A stretch of DNA of 64,000 bases from Trochalopteron elliotii (Eukaryota > Chordata > Aves > Passeriformes > Leiothrichidae). Position numbers and translations under genes: made by a program. Below the pieces are notes generated by a model that was not told where the DNA came from, ran no database searches, and saw only the letters and a list, made by a program, of their open reading frames with translations. Numbering within the stretch: position 1 is the stretch's first letter; each line of letters starts with the position of its first letter. The stretch lies in NCBI GenBank assembly GCA_024734555.1, contig JANPWX010000359.1, positions 178,769 through 242,768 of the forward strand, given 5' to 3'. Positions 1-14,900 of this stretch are shown piece after piece.

Positions 1-3000
1 TCTTTTTTGGTTCCCGTGTCCTTTAATTTTAGTTTTGGGAAGAAAGCTCGTGAAATTTCTCATCCTTCTTCCCCTGCAGTCTCTTTTAGATGGAAAAAGA
101 GGAAGAGGAGAAAGAATATGAGAAGAATAGCAGAAGGAGGAAAAAATTGTGAATGTCTCAAGCATGTCCTCACGTCTTTAAAAAGCTAGGAAAGAAGGAT
201 CACTATTTCCATTTCATTCCCCTCCTCCAGTTTCAAGCACTGTATGGGAGAGGAGATGATGACATTAAGAACTATATCATGAACAGCTGAAGCAGGAATA
301 TTGACTGTGTCTGAAACATCAGACAGGTTTTCTCTAAGTTAGGAGTTGTGATGTAGAGCCCAACTATTTTCTTCTCCCACTTCACTGCTTACAGAGAGTG
401 TTATTTATTCCTAATACACTGTACAACAAGGTTTGGGGAAAGTGTTTCTCTCCATTGATTCTCCAGAGATGTCTACTTACAGCAATATTTAAGTACCACT
501 CATGTAATTTATGCATCTCTAGCATTAGTTGCTCTCCTTTCTTTTGTTCCCTAATTGATTCAAGGAAAGCAAATGAGATAAAAGCACATTGCAAACAACA
601 GTTGTTCACTGAGTGACAAAACTTTGGCAAACTCAAGTTGAACATGAGGCTGGCAGGGCAAAATTTCATATGAAGATTCACTGCTGGGACACTCACAAGC
701 AGACATGAAAATGGATTTTGAAACATCTAAAAAATTTTACAGTAACTAACCACCAAATAAGCAACAAGTGAGAACTGTTCCTATTAGTGAGTGATGCAGC
801 AGAATAAATCCTCAAAGCAGTCAGGAAAAATAAGCTCCATGGTGTTCTCGGCATGGTAATGCTGGCAGTTGAAAAGGTAGTTGTAGGGAAGCATGGGGGA
901 TTTTATCCCCTTTTGTCCTACACTTCTACAAAAAGAAAAAAGAAAATCATGGGGATGTTCAGACCCTATTTTCTTTATTTTTCAGTTGCCCTCTATGGTT
1001 CATATAGTCCAGGGAGAAAACTATGGGTGGAAAAGTCACAGCTCTAAGTCAGTAAATCTTCTCATTACAAACCATCACTTCTGATATGAATTAGAACTCA
1101 GATCTTGCAAAAGGTCTGTCCTATAATGAGAAGAAGCCATGAGTCCTCCTACTCCAGAAAAATACTTTGGGGTGAGGTTTTATTTCCAAGCAGCCCTTTG
1201 TCTGGATATCCAGAGGACACAAGTACACCCAAGGCAAAGCACCTGGCATGAGTTCTGGCATGCCCACACCAAGTAGTGTGGTGTGCTCTGTAGCATACCT
1301 GGGACACCAGCAGGACCTCCCAGGGTCACTGCTTCCACTTCTGTTCTCTTGCACAGATAGTTTGCCACTCTCTACCCACAGCAACTGCTGGTTGTCCCTT
1401 GTCAGATCCTCTCCTCAACCCTGAACTCAGAAGACAGAAGCTGTCAGGCAAAGCATAAATCACCCTCTCACCTGGAGCTGCAAGTCTTGACCATTTCAGG
1501 AGGCAAGCATCTGAGCACTGCCTTCAGCTGAGGCCACTACAATAGCAATCAAATAATGTCAGCTCATCCAGCCCAGAGCTTGGCAAAACCACAACTCTTG
1601 TCCCTTGCATGCCACAGGGTATCTTCTGGTGTTCAAGGCTGCTTTCAAGGAAGCTTGACTCCCCAGTCTGGCAAAGCTGGCTGTCAAAACGATTGTCTGG
1701 GCATTTAGCCTACATTTTCCATTTGTATTTTTCATGTTTATACTAATTTATGCATATAAATAAGCTATATGTATCCATTAGCTTTTCTACATTTTAACAG
1801 CCAAGTATTTCTGAGTGAATATTAAAGAGATGTTAATGACATGGCAAAGCTAATTAAACATTGAGTATGTTGCTATGTAGCTAGCATTTTAAGGAGAACC
1901 ACAGCTGCTGTGAAGGGATTTCATTTATGTGCAAGAAAACACCCTCTTAAAATAATCAGAAATAGATTATTCAGAAAAATACAATATCGAACTATTTCAG
2001 CTGTCAAAATAATAAAAAACTCTGATGAGAGAAAATCAAGACATTTAACAATTGTATAAGAAAGCTTCAATTTATACAAGGATGTAAGGCTTTTCCCTCT
2101 TATGCCCTAGATGATTGTGATTGCAATAATGCTGTCTATTTATGATGTATCTAGATGAAGTAATCCAGTCTTAAACAGAACAAAAAAGAGATAAACACAT
2201 ATTAATAAATGCACAGATAAAGCACATCAGGAGATATGCCAAGGATCTCTCAGTTGTCAAATACAGAGACACCTTCATCTTTAGAGTTCAGTACATAGCT
2301 ACTCTGAATGTTAACGGCAAGCACAGGCAGGCAATTTAAACAAAGAATAAGGCAGCAGGCAAGCCATACAGCACTGCCTCAGCTGCCTCTCCTGCTAAGG
2401 ATCCTGTAACATCACGTGAAAGTCTTATTTTCCTATTCTTGCTTTACAGGGTAGGTCAAAGTCTGAAATATAATTTTCCATATGAAGTGTCATTGCCAAC
2501 TCTAACTCTGTTAATGTAGCACTGCAAAGTTCTATTTCTTTTTGTCATACCCATGTCAACCATTAACTCTATACCTTTCCTTTCTTAGATTATAGTGTCT
2601 ATAAACACTTTGAAATGTGAAAACAAATCTAACCTATGATAGCTTGTAGTTCTGCTCAAGTATCACAACAGTTATACTGCAGCTGTACTGACCCCGGCAT
2701 CCCATATTGTGCCTTCCAATAGCTGGGCAAACTTCAGTGGGTTTACACAACTTAAACATCTGCAATTTATGCAGCTCAGTAGACAAGACCAATACACAGC
2801 TGAATGCCTCCAAGTATCCCTTAATCTAGGAAGAAATGGTTAGTAAAATTAAGTGTGACAACCAGATATGGCTGTACCCACAGAGGAGTCAGATCTGAAA
2901 AATGGCATAGGGGCTACATTAAAATGGAGAAAAGTCATAATTTAAAACCTTACTGGTTTTGAAGGAGAAGCCAAAACTTGCCTCTCTTACAGCAATGGCA

Positions 3001-5041
3001 TATAAAAGGACAGAAACAGATCCCATGATGTCAGTGTTATTGAGACATTCTGAATTTTTGGATGATTAAAAAAAAAAGGAATATATTCAATGAGGCTGAC
3101 ACACAGCACTCCAAACTTCTGCAAAACTGACCTTGAAGTAAGATGTTAGCACACTAGATTTGAGCAAAAGCAGACTTTCAGAATGAGATAAAGCACTGTG
3201 CAATTTAGAATGGAAGCAACAAAGATTAGATGCAGCTAACTATGATGTCGTACATAAATAGAGTCAAGCAGGTTATATCCCAGCCTTTCAACAGCCTTCT
3301 CTCTTCCAGACAGTCTGTCACCCCTATGACATAATAGGGAAACCTCCAGATGGGAGAAACATTTTCCTATGATGATTTTTACTACAGTCTAAAGATTCAT
3401 TGCAGGGTTATTTCCACTGATTGCCTCCCACAGGTCAAAACCATCCAGTTAAGATGTGCATCTAAAATAAGTATTGCTGTCATATTCCCCAAGGCAGCAA
3501 AACATAAGGAAGATTTTGCCAAGATTAAAAACAAACAAAAAACCCCAACTAAGACTAAATGTAAATATGCAAAACCTGTTAAGTGATAGCCCTGCACAAA
3601 AAGACTGACATGAACTCTGCATCTCAAGATTTATGCTCCTAAATTTGGGTCTTTGATTCCTGAGTGGAAGATTTTTTTTATGAATGTCTTTAAGGAATAG
3701 ACAATAGAAATAGTGGTCAGAGAGGATGGTTTGTTAAGCACAGCACCTTTTGCTAGAGAAAGCCAACACCTATAGCTATATGAGAAGAGAGTGAGCTGCT
3801 GAGATGACACCTTGAATGGATTGCAAGGATGGCATCTTCCACAGGAAAACAAGAGACAACAAACGAGGTCCCATGGTTGTGACCTGCAGCCTTGTGAGAT
3901 GATAGATGATGGGTGCTCAAATGATAATTTTGTACAGAACATTTGTCTTGAACATACAGAGAACAGAACTTAAAGACTTTAACCTGAACTACAGTCATCT
4001 TTATAATCCTCCCTCACTACATACTTGGTGGTGGATCTTCAGGCCCTCTGGCTTGAACCTCCACCCAAGAGCTAGAAAGCTCCCTAGCATGACATGCAGG
4101 AGTGCAGAGGAGCGAGATTTGATTTCTCTCAGCTCCCTTCCTGAGGTTTGCAGAAGAAGCAAGGCAAAGAATTCCATGTCCAAAGAGCCAGCACATCTCT
4201 TAAATGAGGTTAGAAATGAGGCAGACTGTTTCATTTCAAAAAAGTAGAAATAGCGTGTATGTCCCTAAGCTTAGGGGAGGCACTAGCAAAATAAGTGTAA
4301 AAAAATCATACTGTTAGAACCAGTTGATGTACTGTACCCACTCTCTCATTACAAGTTAATCAGCCAGAGCCCAGACCATGAGAAACAGACTAACTTTGGA
4401 CTTACAGAGACACAGAGGGAATCTAGCAAGACTTCTTCCAAAACCACAGAGAGATGCTCAGGTGAGCAAGCTCATCTTTGATTCAAAGGCAACATGAGCA
4501 AAGATTTTTTTGTATTAGCAGAGAAAAAAAATTATGTACTTGTCTTATGCTTTTGTGCAAAATATTAACAAAATGACCACACTGTAGCAATGAGCCTAAA
4601 TACCATTTTCATTAGAAATGTCACAACTATGTCTGACAGTAGGCTACAGTTTAGCAAGTGTGGGTCTAAATAATTTGCAATAAATGTAGATATTAACAAG
4701 CAATTCCCATTAGCCCCAGTTGATGACTTGGAGAAAAACAGTGTTAAAATAAAACACCTACTGTGAAAGCTATAGAATGAAACTGAGATCCATATTTAAC
4801 AGTCTTAAATTAAAAGACACCAGAGGAGAATGGCTGGTTTGGATGCAGCTTTGTTTGCTAGAAGGCTGAAAGCAAGAGTATCTGCACTGTTACAAATTCA
4901 TGTTTGAGTTGGTGAGGATTTAGAGAGCTGTAAACAGGCAAGATGAAATCCTGCATCTGACTAGGAACCCCAAGAGCTCTTAGTGTCATGGGAATGATTT
5001 TGTGCATATGACTCATAAGACTCAAATATCTGGTTTTTCAC

Positions 5042-5060
5042 TATATATATATATATATAT
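5042..5060. repeat. (TA)n microsatellite
   Basis: An uninterrupted alternating TA tract of about 19 bases, followed by a GATATA remnant. It is a simple repeat in intergenic DNA. Confidence 0.95.
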
Positions 5061-5854
5061 GATATAAAAAACCCACTGCAACTGAACTTGATGCATGGAA
5101 AAATTTCTTGTTCCAGAAAAAGCGTGAGATAATCAGGTACAAGGCCATTCATTCTGTAAGGTGGGCAATAAGGTGCCAGGCCATGGCAGATATCCACTCT
5201 AGCATGGCAGGATGGCAGAGCAGGGCATAAATGGACTTACTTGATCCAGCAGCAGGATGGCAAATGTTCCTAGGGAGACCAGAAGATCATACAACAAAGA
5301 GCAGAGCAGACCCCCAGAGGCTGAGTGTAACAGGCCCTTAGGCTGTTCTTACATGTCTGGAATTCAACATCACATCAACGTGGGTATTACACTACTGCCA
5401 TTTACATGTTTGTTTCAAGATGCACCATGTAAGTACATTTTCAGTCTTAAGACGAAGACCTGGTGGGAACTGATCTCCCATGGGGCAACGTTTATTATCT
5501 GGGACTGGGATGCAGTATGGTATACTGGGTATGGCCCCAGCACAGGAGAAATTGTCAAGCTGTTCAAGAGCCCCTGCTCTGCCTTGAGGGAGAGCCCCAC
5601 TGAGCAGTAAGTGATGGGAGACAATTATCCCTTCCCACAATTGTCCATTCCCACATGGCAAAGCACACAGGGATATTCTGCAGTATTAATTTCTGAGAAA
5701 CTCTGTACAACAGCAAACAGAGCAGAACGTAAGAAATCAGCTGCTTCGTTGTTAGGATAAATTCATTTGCAGAGCAGTCAAAAAGCAACGTGGAGCCATG
5801 TCAGTGGTCTCCTGCCTTAGAAAAAGCATCAGGGCAATAGAGATGTATATTTCA

Positions 5855-5940
5855 GAAAAAACAAACAAACACAAAACCAAACAAGAACCCAACAAAACAA
5901 AAAGAAATGGTAAAGCCAAAACAAAACAAAAGCCAAAAAG
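5855..5940. repeat. A-rich CAAA/CAAAA low-complexity tract
   Basis: About 85 bases built from CAAA, CAAAA and CCAAA units. Read on the minus strand, this tract produces an artificial Phe/Leu/Val-rich open frame that mimics a membrane protein. It should not be taken as a gene. Confidence 0.85.
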
Positions 5941-8900
5941 CCACACCACAGTGTAACACTGAGATGAGTCTGGCAGAAGAAATGAAGGTATATTTCGCTT
6001 GGCATAAGAACAGACTAGCCCAAGGTGATATACAGAACATGATTTGGCTGGAACCTTGGAGTTTCCACTTGGAAACCCAATCTCACATCCACTGAAAACC
6101 ATGGAAAGACTTCCAGGCACAAAACTAGGTGAGATGCAGACTGAATCCTTAACCAACACAAATGGGGAACGAGTTGGTAGACAGTATTTTTTTGCAACAA
6201 GGATTTCCAGGAAAAGAAGGAAGTCCTGTTGCAGGAAAACATTTCTCTTCAGCGTTATAATTTTTTTTATTATTTAATTTGCCACTAGATTAATTTTAAA
6301 AGCACTACAATACATCTCTGTGCAAACAGAATATATACCGTGAAACAGATGTTTCTGTAGCTAGCTGCTCCTTTCTACATGAAAACTTCAAAACTGTTTT
6401 TCTCACCACCCTTTCCTCTTTTTAAAATAAGTGACTTTACACAGTTGCACTGCTTGTAGTAAAGCACCATTTCAAAGAGTATTTGCCTGAATAAATCTGA
6501 ACTTCTCATTAGTTTTGTCGATTGGGTACAGTGTGTTTGTCTGAGTCTTTGCTGTTTTCTCCGGAGAGAAAACAAACACAGGAGCTGCCACTTTGACAAG
6601 TCTTTGCCAAGCAGGAAAACTTCAAAACACATTTGACTAAACTCACCACATGAAATTAATACATTAACAGCTTGGAAGAGTGCAACCCTTACTCATACAC
6701 AACTTAGATATTTGTACAACATGATCTGTTTGGGCAGAAGTATCTTAAAGGTTGTTAAACCTACATCAAAAGAAGCTCTTGGCCCAGGACTCTCCATCAG
6801 CACTGCTGTACTAAACAGCTGTCTGGAAACACGTGGACACACATCAAGTGCCCAAAATGTGTGTGCTATACCCACAGCAGAAACCCTTCGGCACAAGAAG
6901 GGAAGCACTCTCCAAAGTGCCATCTCACCACCTCTGACCTGTACATTAGCATTCATCCTCATCTGACAGTAACACAGCTCCATCCAGGTTTTGGAGAAAG
7001 ACACTCTTTGCAGACCACCCTCCTTCCACACTGCTACAAGCATGCACTTGCTTTGAACACAACAAGGCTTGCTACTGCTGGATTAGAAGAAAAAAAATAC
7101 CAAACCAAACACCGTTGCTGCCTAGCACACCAAGCCACACCTTCAACAGCACTAGAGGCCATCCCAGCAGTTTCAACACCCCCCTTCCATATTTAGCCAG
7201 CCAAGAAGAAGAGGGAAAGGTGGCTCTGCACAAGACTGGGGATGTTCAGCTGTGCAGGCAACACTTGACCCTTCAGCTTTCAGATTTCAACTACAACCAG
7301 CCATGCCCCATCATGGGACAGAGAGGAATCATCTCTTCAGCTGTCTAACTGGTAAGCCAGTGCCACTGGCACATACATGCTGATGCTTCACACCAGCTGC
7401 TGCCAAGGTTGCCACACTGCTACCCAGCACCTGCATGGATAGAGCAGCTGTGGATAGTAAGAATGATGTGTGATTGACCATTGGGAGTGACAGTCCTCAA
7501 TAGGATTCAACCAGTTTGCCCCTCGCTATACACACTGCCCAATTCCAAACATAATCACAAATCTCCCTCTGTGAGCCTACAGGGCTGCCATCGCCAAAAC
7601 AAACAATATTTTCTGTTTACCACAACTGTAGGCCTCAGACACCTGGCCTGGCACCCTGTCACTAAACACACCCCTCGCATCAACTGAGGCAACAGGTTGA
7701 AATAAGTTTACTGCTGCTTTTTCCTTTGTTAATAACTCACTCTTCTGTCTCAGTCCTTCCTTGGCATGAAGCAGTGATTGAGCAATAGCACATGCATCTC
7801 ATATTTCCACTGTCACAGGTTCAACAAAGAGCACAAATCATGGAGACAGATTTATCATAGGTGCAAACCTCTGCAAGCCTGGACTGCAATTCCTCAGTCT
7901 ATGAACAGCCGCCACTCTGACTTACAGACAGCCCCTACATCAAGAAATACAAAGTATCCAGCATTGTTTATTAACACTAATCAATGCCCTTCTGGTTTGA
8001 AGGTCTGCCCTCTTAACCAGGGCAGCATTTTTTTCCACACAAAACATTGAGTATTGGGAGGCAATGGCAAGATCCTCCCATACCACATGTTCCTCACCAC
8101 TTTACACCATGTCACAGGAGTGGAGCAGCTGAGGTAGCCTGGGAATCTGTGGATTTTCTTGAAGCTCAGTGGAAACAGAAGATAGCATGGGACAGTCCAT
8201 TTTAGCACACCCTTATATAAGTATGCCAGGAAATAGAGGAGATGACAGAGTCCTGTGGCAGTGATTACCATCAGCAAGGGAGAGGAACAAAGTCCTCTGA
8301 TCATTTGCAGGAATAATTCTTGTGACAAGGCAGACCTAAAAATAGGAATTTTTATTACAATCTCTGTATAAATAACGTGATTTCGCCATATATTATCTAG
8401 TACTGTACTGTCAGAAGGAAACATTTTAAACAACAGTATGGACTGTCCCATTTTAAGAGGTGAACAAGTTTATCAGCAAGTTTGAAGGGTTTAAACTCCT
8501 TGTGAACATCACTTTTATCCATGTAAAAGCTTAAAAAATTACATTGAACACCAAGGAAATAGTTACATATTACAGGAGAGCAAGTAAGATTTCATAGATG
8601 TTAATAGCCACACTGAACTGTAACTGCACATCACAATCTCTTTCTGCAGCACCCTGAAAGTCCTGGTTAGTGACCTCACATTTTGAAGAACCAGTGGAGG
8701 ATTAGTAAACAAATCCCTACTGTGTTGAGACATCCTAGCCATTTTGAACCTCTTTGTAGAGAACATCTTCTGGCTGCAAACCCATTCTACAAATAAATGT
8801 TCCTTTTTGAGGAATTTGTCATTCCCAGCTACATGAAATTCATATCAGTCAGTTCCATCTACATCTGGCTGTTATGTCACTTTCTTATACAGCTTTGCAA

Positions 8901-11900
8901 AAGGGCCACATTCTGGCTATTACTATGTCTGATGCTACACTGCTCTAACTGGGGACTCAAGGTATGATATTCTGATCCAAGCTGGATCAGGACCCTGAAC
9001 ATAAGCATCTCCTCCATTTGCTGTCCACAGTAATTCCAGCCTCTACACAACTACTGTTAAGGTAAGGTCAGCGTTGCAGGGATGCTGTGTGAGCATTTGA
9101 CATAACACAGGTCCTGTCTGAAGAAGGTAGAAATCTAAACAGACAGAAAGGCAGCAAATGCACAAGTAAGGTGATCCACCAGCAAAGGCTAAGTGGGAGG
9201 AGTAGGGAAGAGTCCACATCTCCTCATATCTCGCTTTTGTGCTGTTTCTAGGGCACAGTCCCCATTCACTAGATCTTTCTGAAGCACCTTTCAAGCAGTT
9301 TGCTAATTCTCTCTACCTTCCTCCATGTATAGAGCATACCACAAGGCATATGCTCTAGTGTTGTTTACAGGGTAACAAGTAACAGAGCAGTCTGTGCAGC
9401 TTCCAAAGGAATTCCTGGTCGCTTACTCTGCGGTTACCATTAATACCAAGATGTGTTTCCTGGTTACCACTCCTTGCAATGTTTATACATCAAGACCAGA
9501 TGATCATTTCACAGAAACCAAAGAGTCTAAATGAGTGCAGAGACAAATTACCATACAACAAAAAACTTGGTCCATTACATTACCAAAACGAGTTAAATTC
9601 TCAAAGCATGTTAAGTATTTAAGAAATATACAGAAGTTGTTACTTATGTGTAGGTATATAATTTTTTCCATGTTAGACAATGCCCATCCATAAAATTAAA
9701 CTCTAAAAATGTGATCTGAAAGATAAGACTGGAATCTGCCCTTTCTGAATGATTCTATAATTAAGATAAAACTTCGTGAAGTATTTGCAAGAAGTCCCAC
9801 ACTAGCCAGCTACTTTTACATGGACAATAGCTCTTCCACCAAGATTTCATACAAGTCAAATTAAATGAGACCTTGTTTAAAGAATCCCATCCACAAACTA
9901 TTAAAATACTGGTAGCAATGAGACAGTTTCATATCCACTTTGTTAGGTTTTGGGGTTGTGCATTGTAAGCCACTACCTAATGTAAAGTTTATTCTTGCTT
10001 TGCTAGTGTTTCTGAGGGGTTTTTTCTCCTTCCCCCCCCTCAATAAAACATCAGAAGTGAAACATAGATTAGTCATATCTGAGACATTCCAGCATATTAG
10101 TTTGCCAGCCATTAGTAATCTGAATTCTGCGTAAAGTTCCCACTATAAAAGCAAAATGAAGGCAGATTTTGCCAAAGCTTGCTCAGATAAAGAGGGGATC
10201 CTTGAACTTCTTTGCAGGAGCCAAGGAAAATGCATTAGCTTGCACTCTCAGTATGTAGAGCCAGGGGGAAAACACAGACCTAGCCTCACATATTGGCCTT
10301 GTGCCCTTTCCACACCATAAAATGACTACGGTAACATGGAAGAAATGTTCTCCATGCCCTGCTGAAACATCACATTGCTTATATTCTCATTTCCAAAGGC
10401 CCTTGTTTTACTAATAGGCACAAATGTATTGCTTCTTTTTCAATGCCTGTATGATGTCCAGTGTTTCACCTCCTTAATTTAAACTTTGACAGCTTCCTTA
10501 CTGTCAAGGAATGCACTGCAAGTGATGGTGTGCAAAGGGTGAGAAAGAGAATGAGGTGCAGTTTTGTGTGTAATATGAATGTAATGTGAATATGAATATA
10601 AGAATTTCCTACTGCATGCAGTAGGAATAAAAGTAGTCATTAGTGAGATGAGGTATAAATTTTACACTCTTGTAGTCCGATACTCAGCTGATCTTTCCAG
10701 ATCTTGGAAGAGTGTACTGCAGTTATGCATATATATTATACTTAATGATGGCCATTAAGTCTGCAGTCACAAGATTCAGTCTGCCTTTTGCAGCTAAATT
10801 CATACTGCAGCCTCACAGATTTTGTAATAGTTACTGACATGGTACAAAACAGTATTCCCATGGAATCATGACCCTGATTAGTAAAGGGGTAACTGCACTC
10901 CCTTCTTCATCTTCATTGGTCCCCATGGGTTTATACTAACAATAAATTTGTTTCATTCTTTGAAGATGAAAGGTGCTATAAAGTGCACTTTATTAAAACC
11001 ACTATAAAGACATGTTATTTTTGCTCATATACCTGCTGAGTGATGGGTTCCAGAAGTCTAACAGCACCCCCTGAATACACACACTCACTTTACCTTCTGG
11101 TTTGGAGAATTCCCCTTAAAATGTAAGCCACTTTTCCAGCTTTTGGTGTACAACTTCTTCTTTGCTTCAGGACATTAGATCAGCCTTTCTATAACCCAGA
11201 AAGCTGTGTGGGGATACAGGTTTACTTAAGGTAGAAGTGATAGAGAGTCTTAATAGATCAAAATGATCCATCAGACCAGGTTCACACCCAGATGCTGGTC
11301 TTGACTCTTGTCTAGGCCATGAACTGGTGGGTTTGGGGTCAAATGTGGCAATGTCAAATTCTTACCATCTCTGACCCAAGTAAAAGTCTCCCAGGATGAA
11401 TCTAATTATAATCTCTTTCCCTGCATTTTGCCTTTCCTTACATAGGATAAGTCCTGAGAAACCTGCAGGACCATTTTTTAACATCTACTGGAAAATTTCT
11501 TCCCTCTCTTTTCCCTATGGTGCAGAATCTCTGAATCATTGTTTCCCAAACAGTGTCCCAAAACTCAAATGGGCTTATTCTTTCAAGGCTGATGACAAAA
11601 ATATTAGTGCTAGCAAAAGAACAGTCCAAGTTCCTAGTTCACCTATCATAACATAAATCTGCAGTCACAAGAGTCTTCAGAAAAGGATGCTATCCCCAGG
11701 TATGCACCTTCAAAAGTAGAACTCTTCCTAACAAAATTGTCTGCTTCAAGTTCCAGTCTCTCGCTGTATAGATGCCAAGAGTGTGATTTCTGAGAAGCAC
11801 TCAATCGCTTTACACAAAGACTTTGTTCAAATTGCTAACTGTAAGCCTACCTCCTTTTCTCCTCATTTAACAGCTCTATTATTTGTTTCAGTTTCTGTGA

Positions 11901-14900
11901 GCCTTGACCTGCCAGATGGCTTCTCAGACTGCATCTGCTAACCAACCTGACAAACCAAGCACCCCACCTATGCCTGGAGAGCCATTTCCCTAAACAGGAA
12001 AAAAAACCCAGTAATAATAATAATTTTTTAAAAAGCCAAAACAAAATGGAACCACAGATCAAGACTTAACATGAGGAAGAAAATAGTCGGGGAAAAATTA
12101 CAGTTACCTACTGCCAGATGCAGTAATTAAGAGAAGAAAAATAATCTTTTACTTCAGTCACAAACACAGAAAAAAATAAACTGGAATGATCAGTTACATA
12201 GCTCAGTTTGTGTTCCTGTGCAGCTCAAAGCATATTCAGAGTCTGGTGAATGAAAGCAGTTTTCCTGGCACTTGACAGTCACAAATTCCTGCCTCGATTA
12301 CCTTTGCAACCTCGATGATATTTTTTCAGATTTACCTTTTAAAATATTAACTGATGACTATTAACAACTTGTCTTGCTTGTGATCAGAGTAATAAAATTG
12401 TTCACGACTGCCCCTATTGCCTCTTATTTGGCAGTCAGAAGTGACCACAGCCTCTATCTTCCATCACCTCTGCTCCTTTTCTAGGCTGCTGAGAAGTCAG
12501 AAGTTTTAGAGATTTAACCTGTTGCTATGATAATCATAGTTCTTACAACTTGGCTTCCAAAACCCCTGTTCTTGCCGCAGTTTCTGTCAAGGAGAAAGCT
12601 CATAAAATCACACAGAAAACTCTTGCAAACTAAAGGCAGGAGGAGACTTTTCTTGTAGTGAGTGTCCCTTGTAGCTCTGTGCCTCACCTCCTGCCAAGGC
12701 TGTTTGGAAAGGACACTCCTTTCCTTTCTACCAGAGCAGTTCCTTTGGAAACACAGAGTTGCACAGGGAATGCAGTAAATTACCAGATATCTCAGCTGTC
12801 TTGCCTCTTCCTTCTACTCTGTTATTGTTTTTAATGGCTTGCCAATGTGAAGATATTTTCATGAGACAGTAAACAAAGGCGTCTCGTGTCCCTTAGCAGA
12901 TTTCCTTAACTGAGGTAGTTGGGTACCCTATTTTAAGGCTGAGAAAATAGTTGATCCAAAACAAACCCAGATCCACAGTGATGGTCACAAAATGGAAACA
13001 AGGTTGTCTAAGTTCCAGGCATTACCAAGCAGCTTCCAGGAGTATCACTGTTAACCACAAACATGTATAAGCAGCAAGTTTTAAAAGTATATTAACATAC
13101 TGATGTCATATATTTAATTCAGCTGTACAGAATTCAGTTCTGGACTGCTAAAGGAATGAAAATAGGTTTTATCTATTGCAGGAAAAAAACAAAAGGCAAG
13201 AAAGGAAGTATCTTCAGCAGTTGGTTTACTCCTATCCTTAGTAACCCTGCCACAAACCAACCAGAGTACATAGGACAGGACAGAGGATAAAACACATGGA
13301 AATGTATGAGAGTAGATGGGGTTGACTTTATTTTATATACTTATATTGTTATACATAGACACACACATGCATATATATGCAGACTCAAGTTCTATATATA
13401 CATATGCAGGTATTTCCTTTCCATCTTTTGCCCTAAATTCAATCCTACTTTTAAATGCATAGCCCACACACAGCTCCCACAGATACCAGTGACAGTGCAC
13501 ATGCCCATCTCTGGGCTAAAACTAGTTTATTTAGAACATCTCAGGCATGAAGCACAGCTTCATTTTTAATGCTATTTTACATTTAACTTCTATTTACTCT
13601 ATGTGAATATGGATGAGCTTAAACAAATTTAAAGAAAAGCACAGGGTTTGTTCTGGATTCCTGAACAAACATTTTCAAGACCTACATCAGTATATATGAT
13701 TCCATATTTTACAGAATATCCATCCCAACATGAGCTGCATTTCAACAGGGCAGGGAATGGGTGTAGGAGTCTAGCCCTTTACTCTTGAAAGCAAACTTTT
13801 ACATACACACAGTTGAACTACCTCATAACTTCAGTGTTAACTCTTGTGAATGTAATGTGTTTTAAAAATTGGTATTTTAGAAACAAAAAAAAAAATTAAT
13901 AAAGGAAACAGGTTCGCAAAAATGAGTATTTTCCACTTTCCCAAACAGTTAAAGAATGTAAGTCTTGTCTGGGAAATATAGAGAAAAGTCATAGGTCCCA
14001 CTCCCACTTGTGATATTAACATAGCTGGCTTTCATTTGCTCTGTGTTTTCCTCATATTAGAAATGAAAGCACAAAAAATAATACCCACTGCAGCCTTACC
14101 TCACACATCTAGCCATTTACTTCAGCTCCTCCACCGTAATAACATTCCCAAACATGCCCTCTGTGCTCTCAGTTCATGCACACTTGCTACCCAACTGCAG
14201 GTCATTAAGCCACACACCTGCAGTGACTTAACTAGTGCTTTACTCAGCCCTGAACCACCCCCCCAGCAAGAGTGAAATCATTCACCCTTCACACTCTCAT
14301 TAAATGCTGTCTCCTCATGATACTCTGTGCCAACTTCCTTGATGAATCCAACCTGTAATACTCAGCAGGTAACTGAGGAGCAACTTTATTATACCAGCTA
14401 CACACAAATATGTAACTATTTAGGAGGAATAAAAAAAAGGTCATTTCCAGTTTAGGTGATGTGGATGACCACTGCCTTGAAACAGGAGCAATCTGTATGT
14501 AACCACATGGCACTAAGTGCTTAAATGTGTGAAGAGATGCCAGAACCATGTAAAGCTTTTTCTCTTCACTAAACACCATTTTAACTAAAAATACTTAGTA
14601 TGGGCACAGTCTTTCCATAGGAATATTTTGTTTTTTAAATGTTGTCTGTATTTAGAGTCTCAGAGACACATGCTGTTTTATGTACCACCTGTATGTGCAG
14701 AAAGAAACGGAGTAGACATGAAGTTAAAGCTGCCCACCAGCTAAAAAGTCCTTGGTGGGGAAAAAAGGCTTTGCTGTGGGTACCTTTAGTATCACTCAGG
14801 TTTTTTGAGATTTCTGTTTGTAAATGGTTTCATGGCCGGTACCACAGAAGTAAATATCCAACCATAAATGAAACTCTACAGGCAGAGATCCCCAGGGGGT

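Noticed and set aside
5752..6159. Hydrophobic minus-strand frame resembling a membrane protein
   Set aside because: The Phe/Leu/Val-rich stretch is the reverse reading of a CAAA/CAAAA simple repeat.
7981..8451. 156-codon minus-strand frame
   Set aside because: No recognisable domain, no splice partners, and a length that can arise by chance in a 64-kb window.
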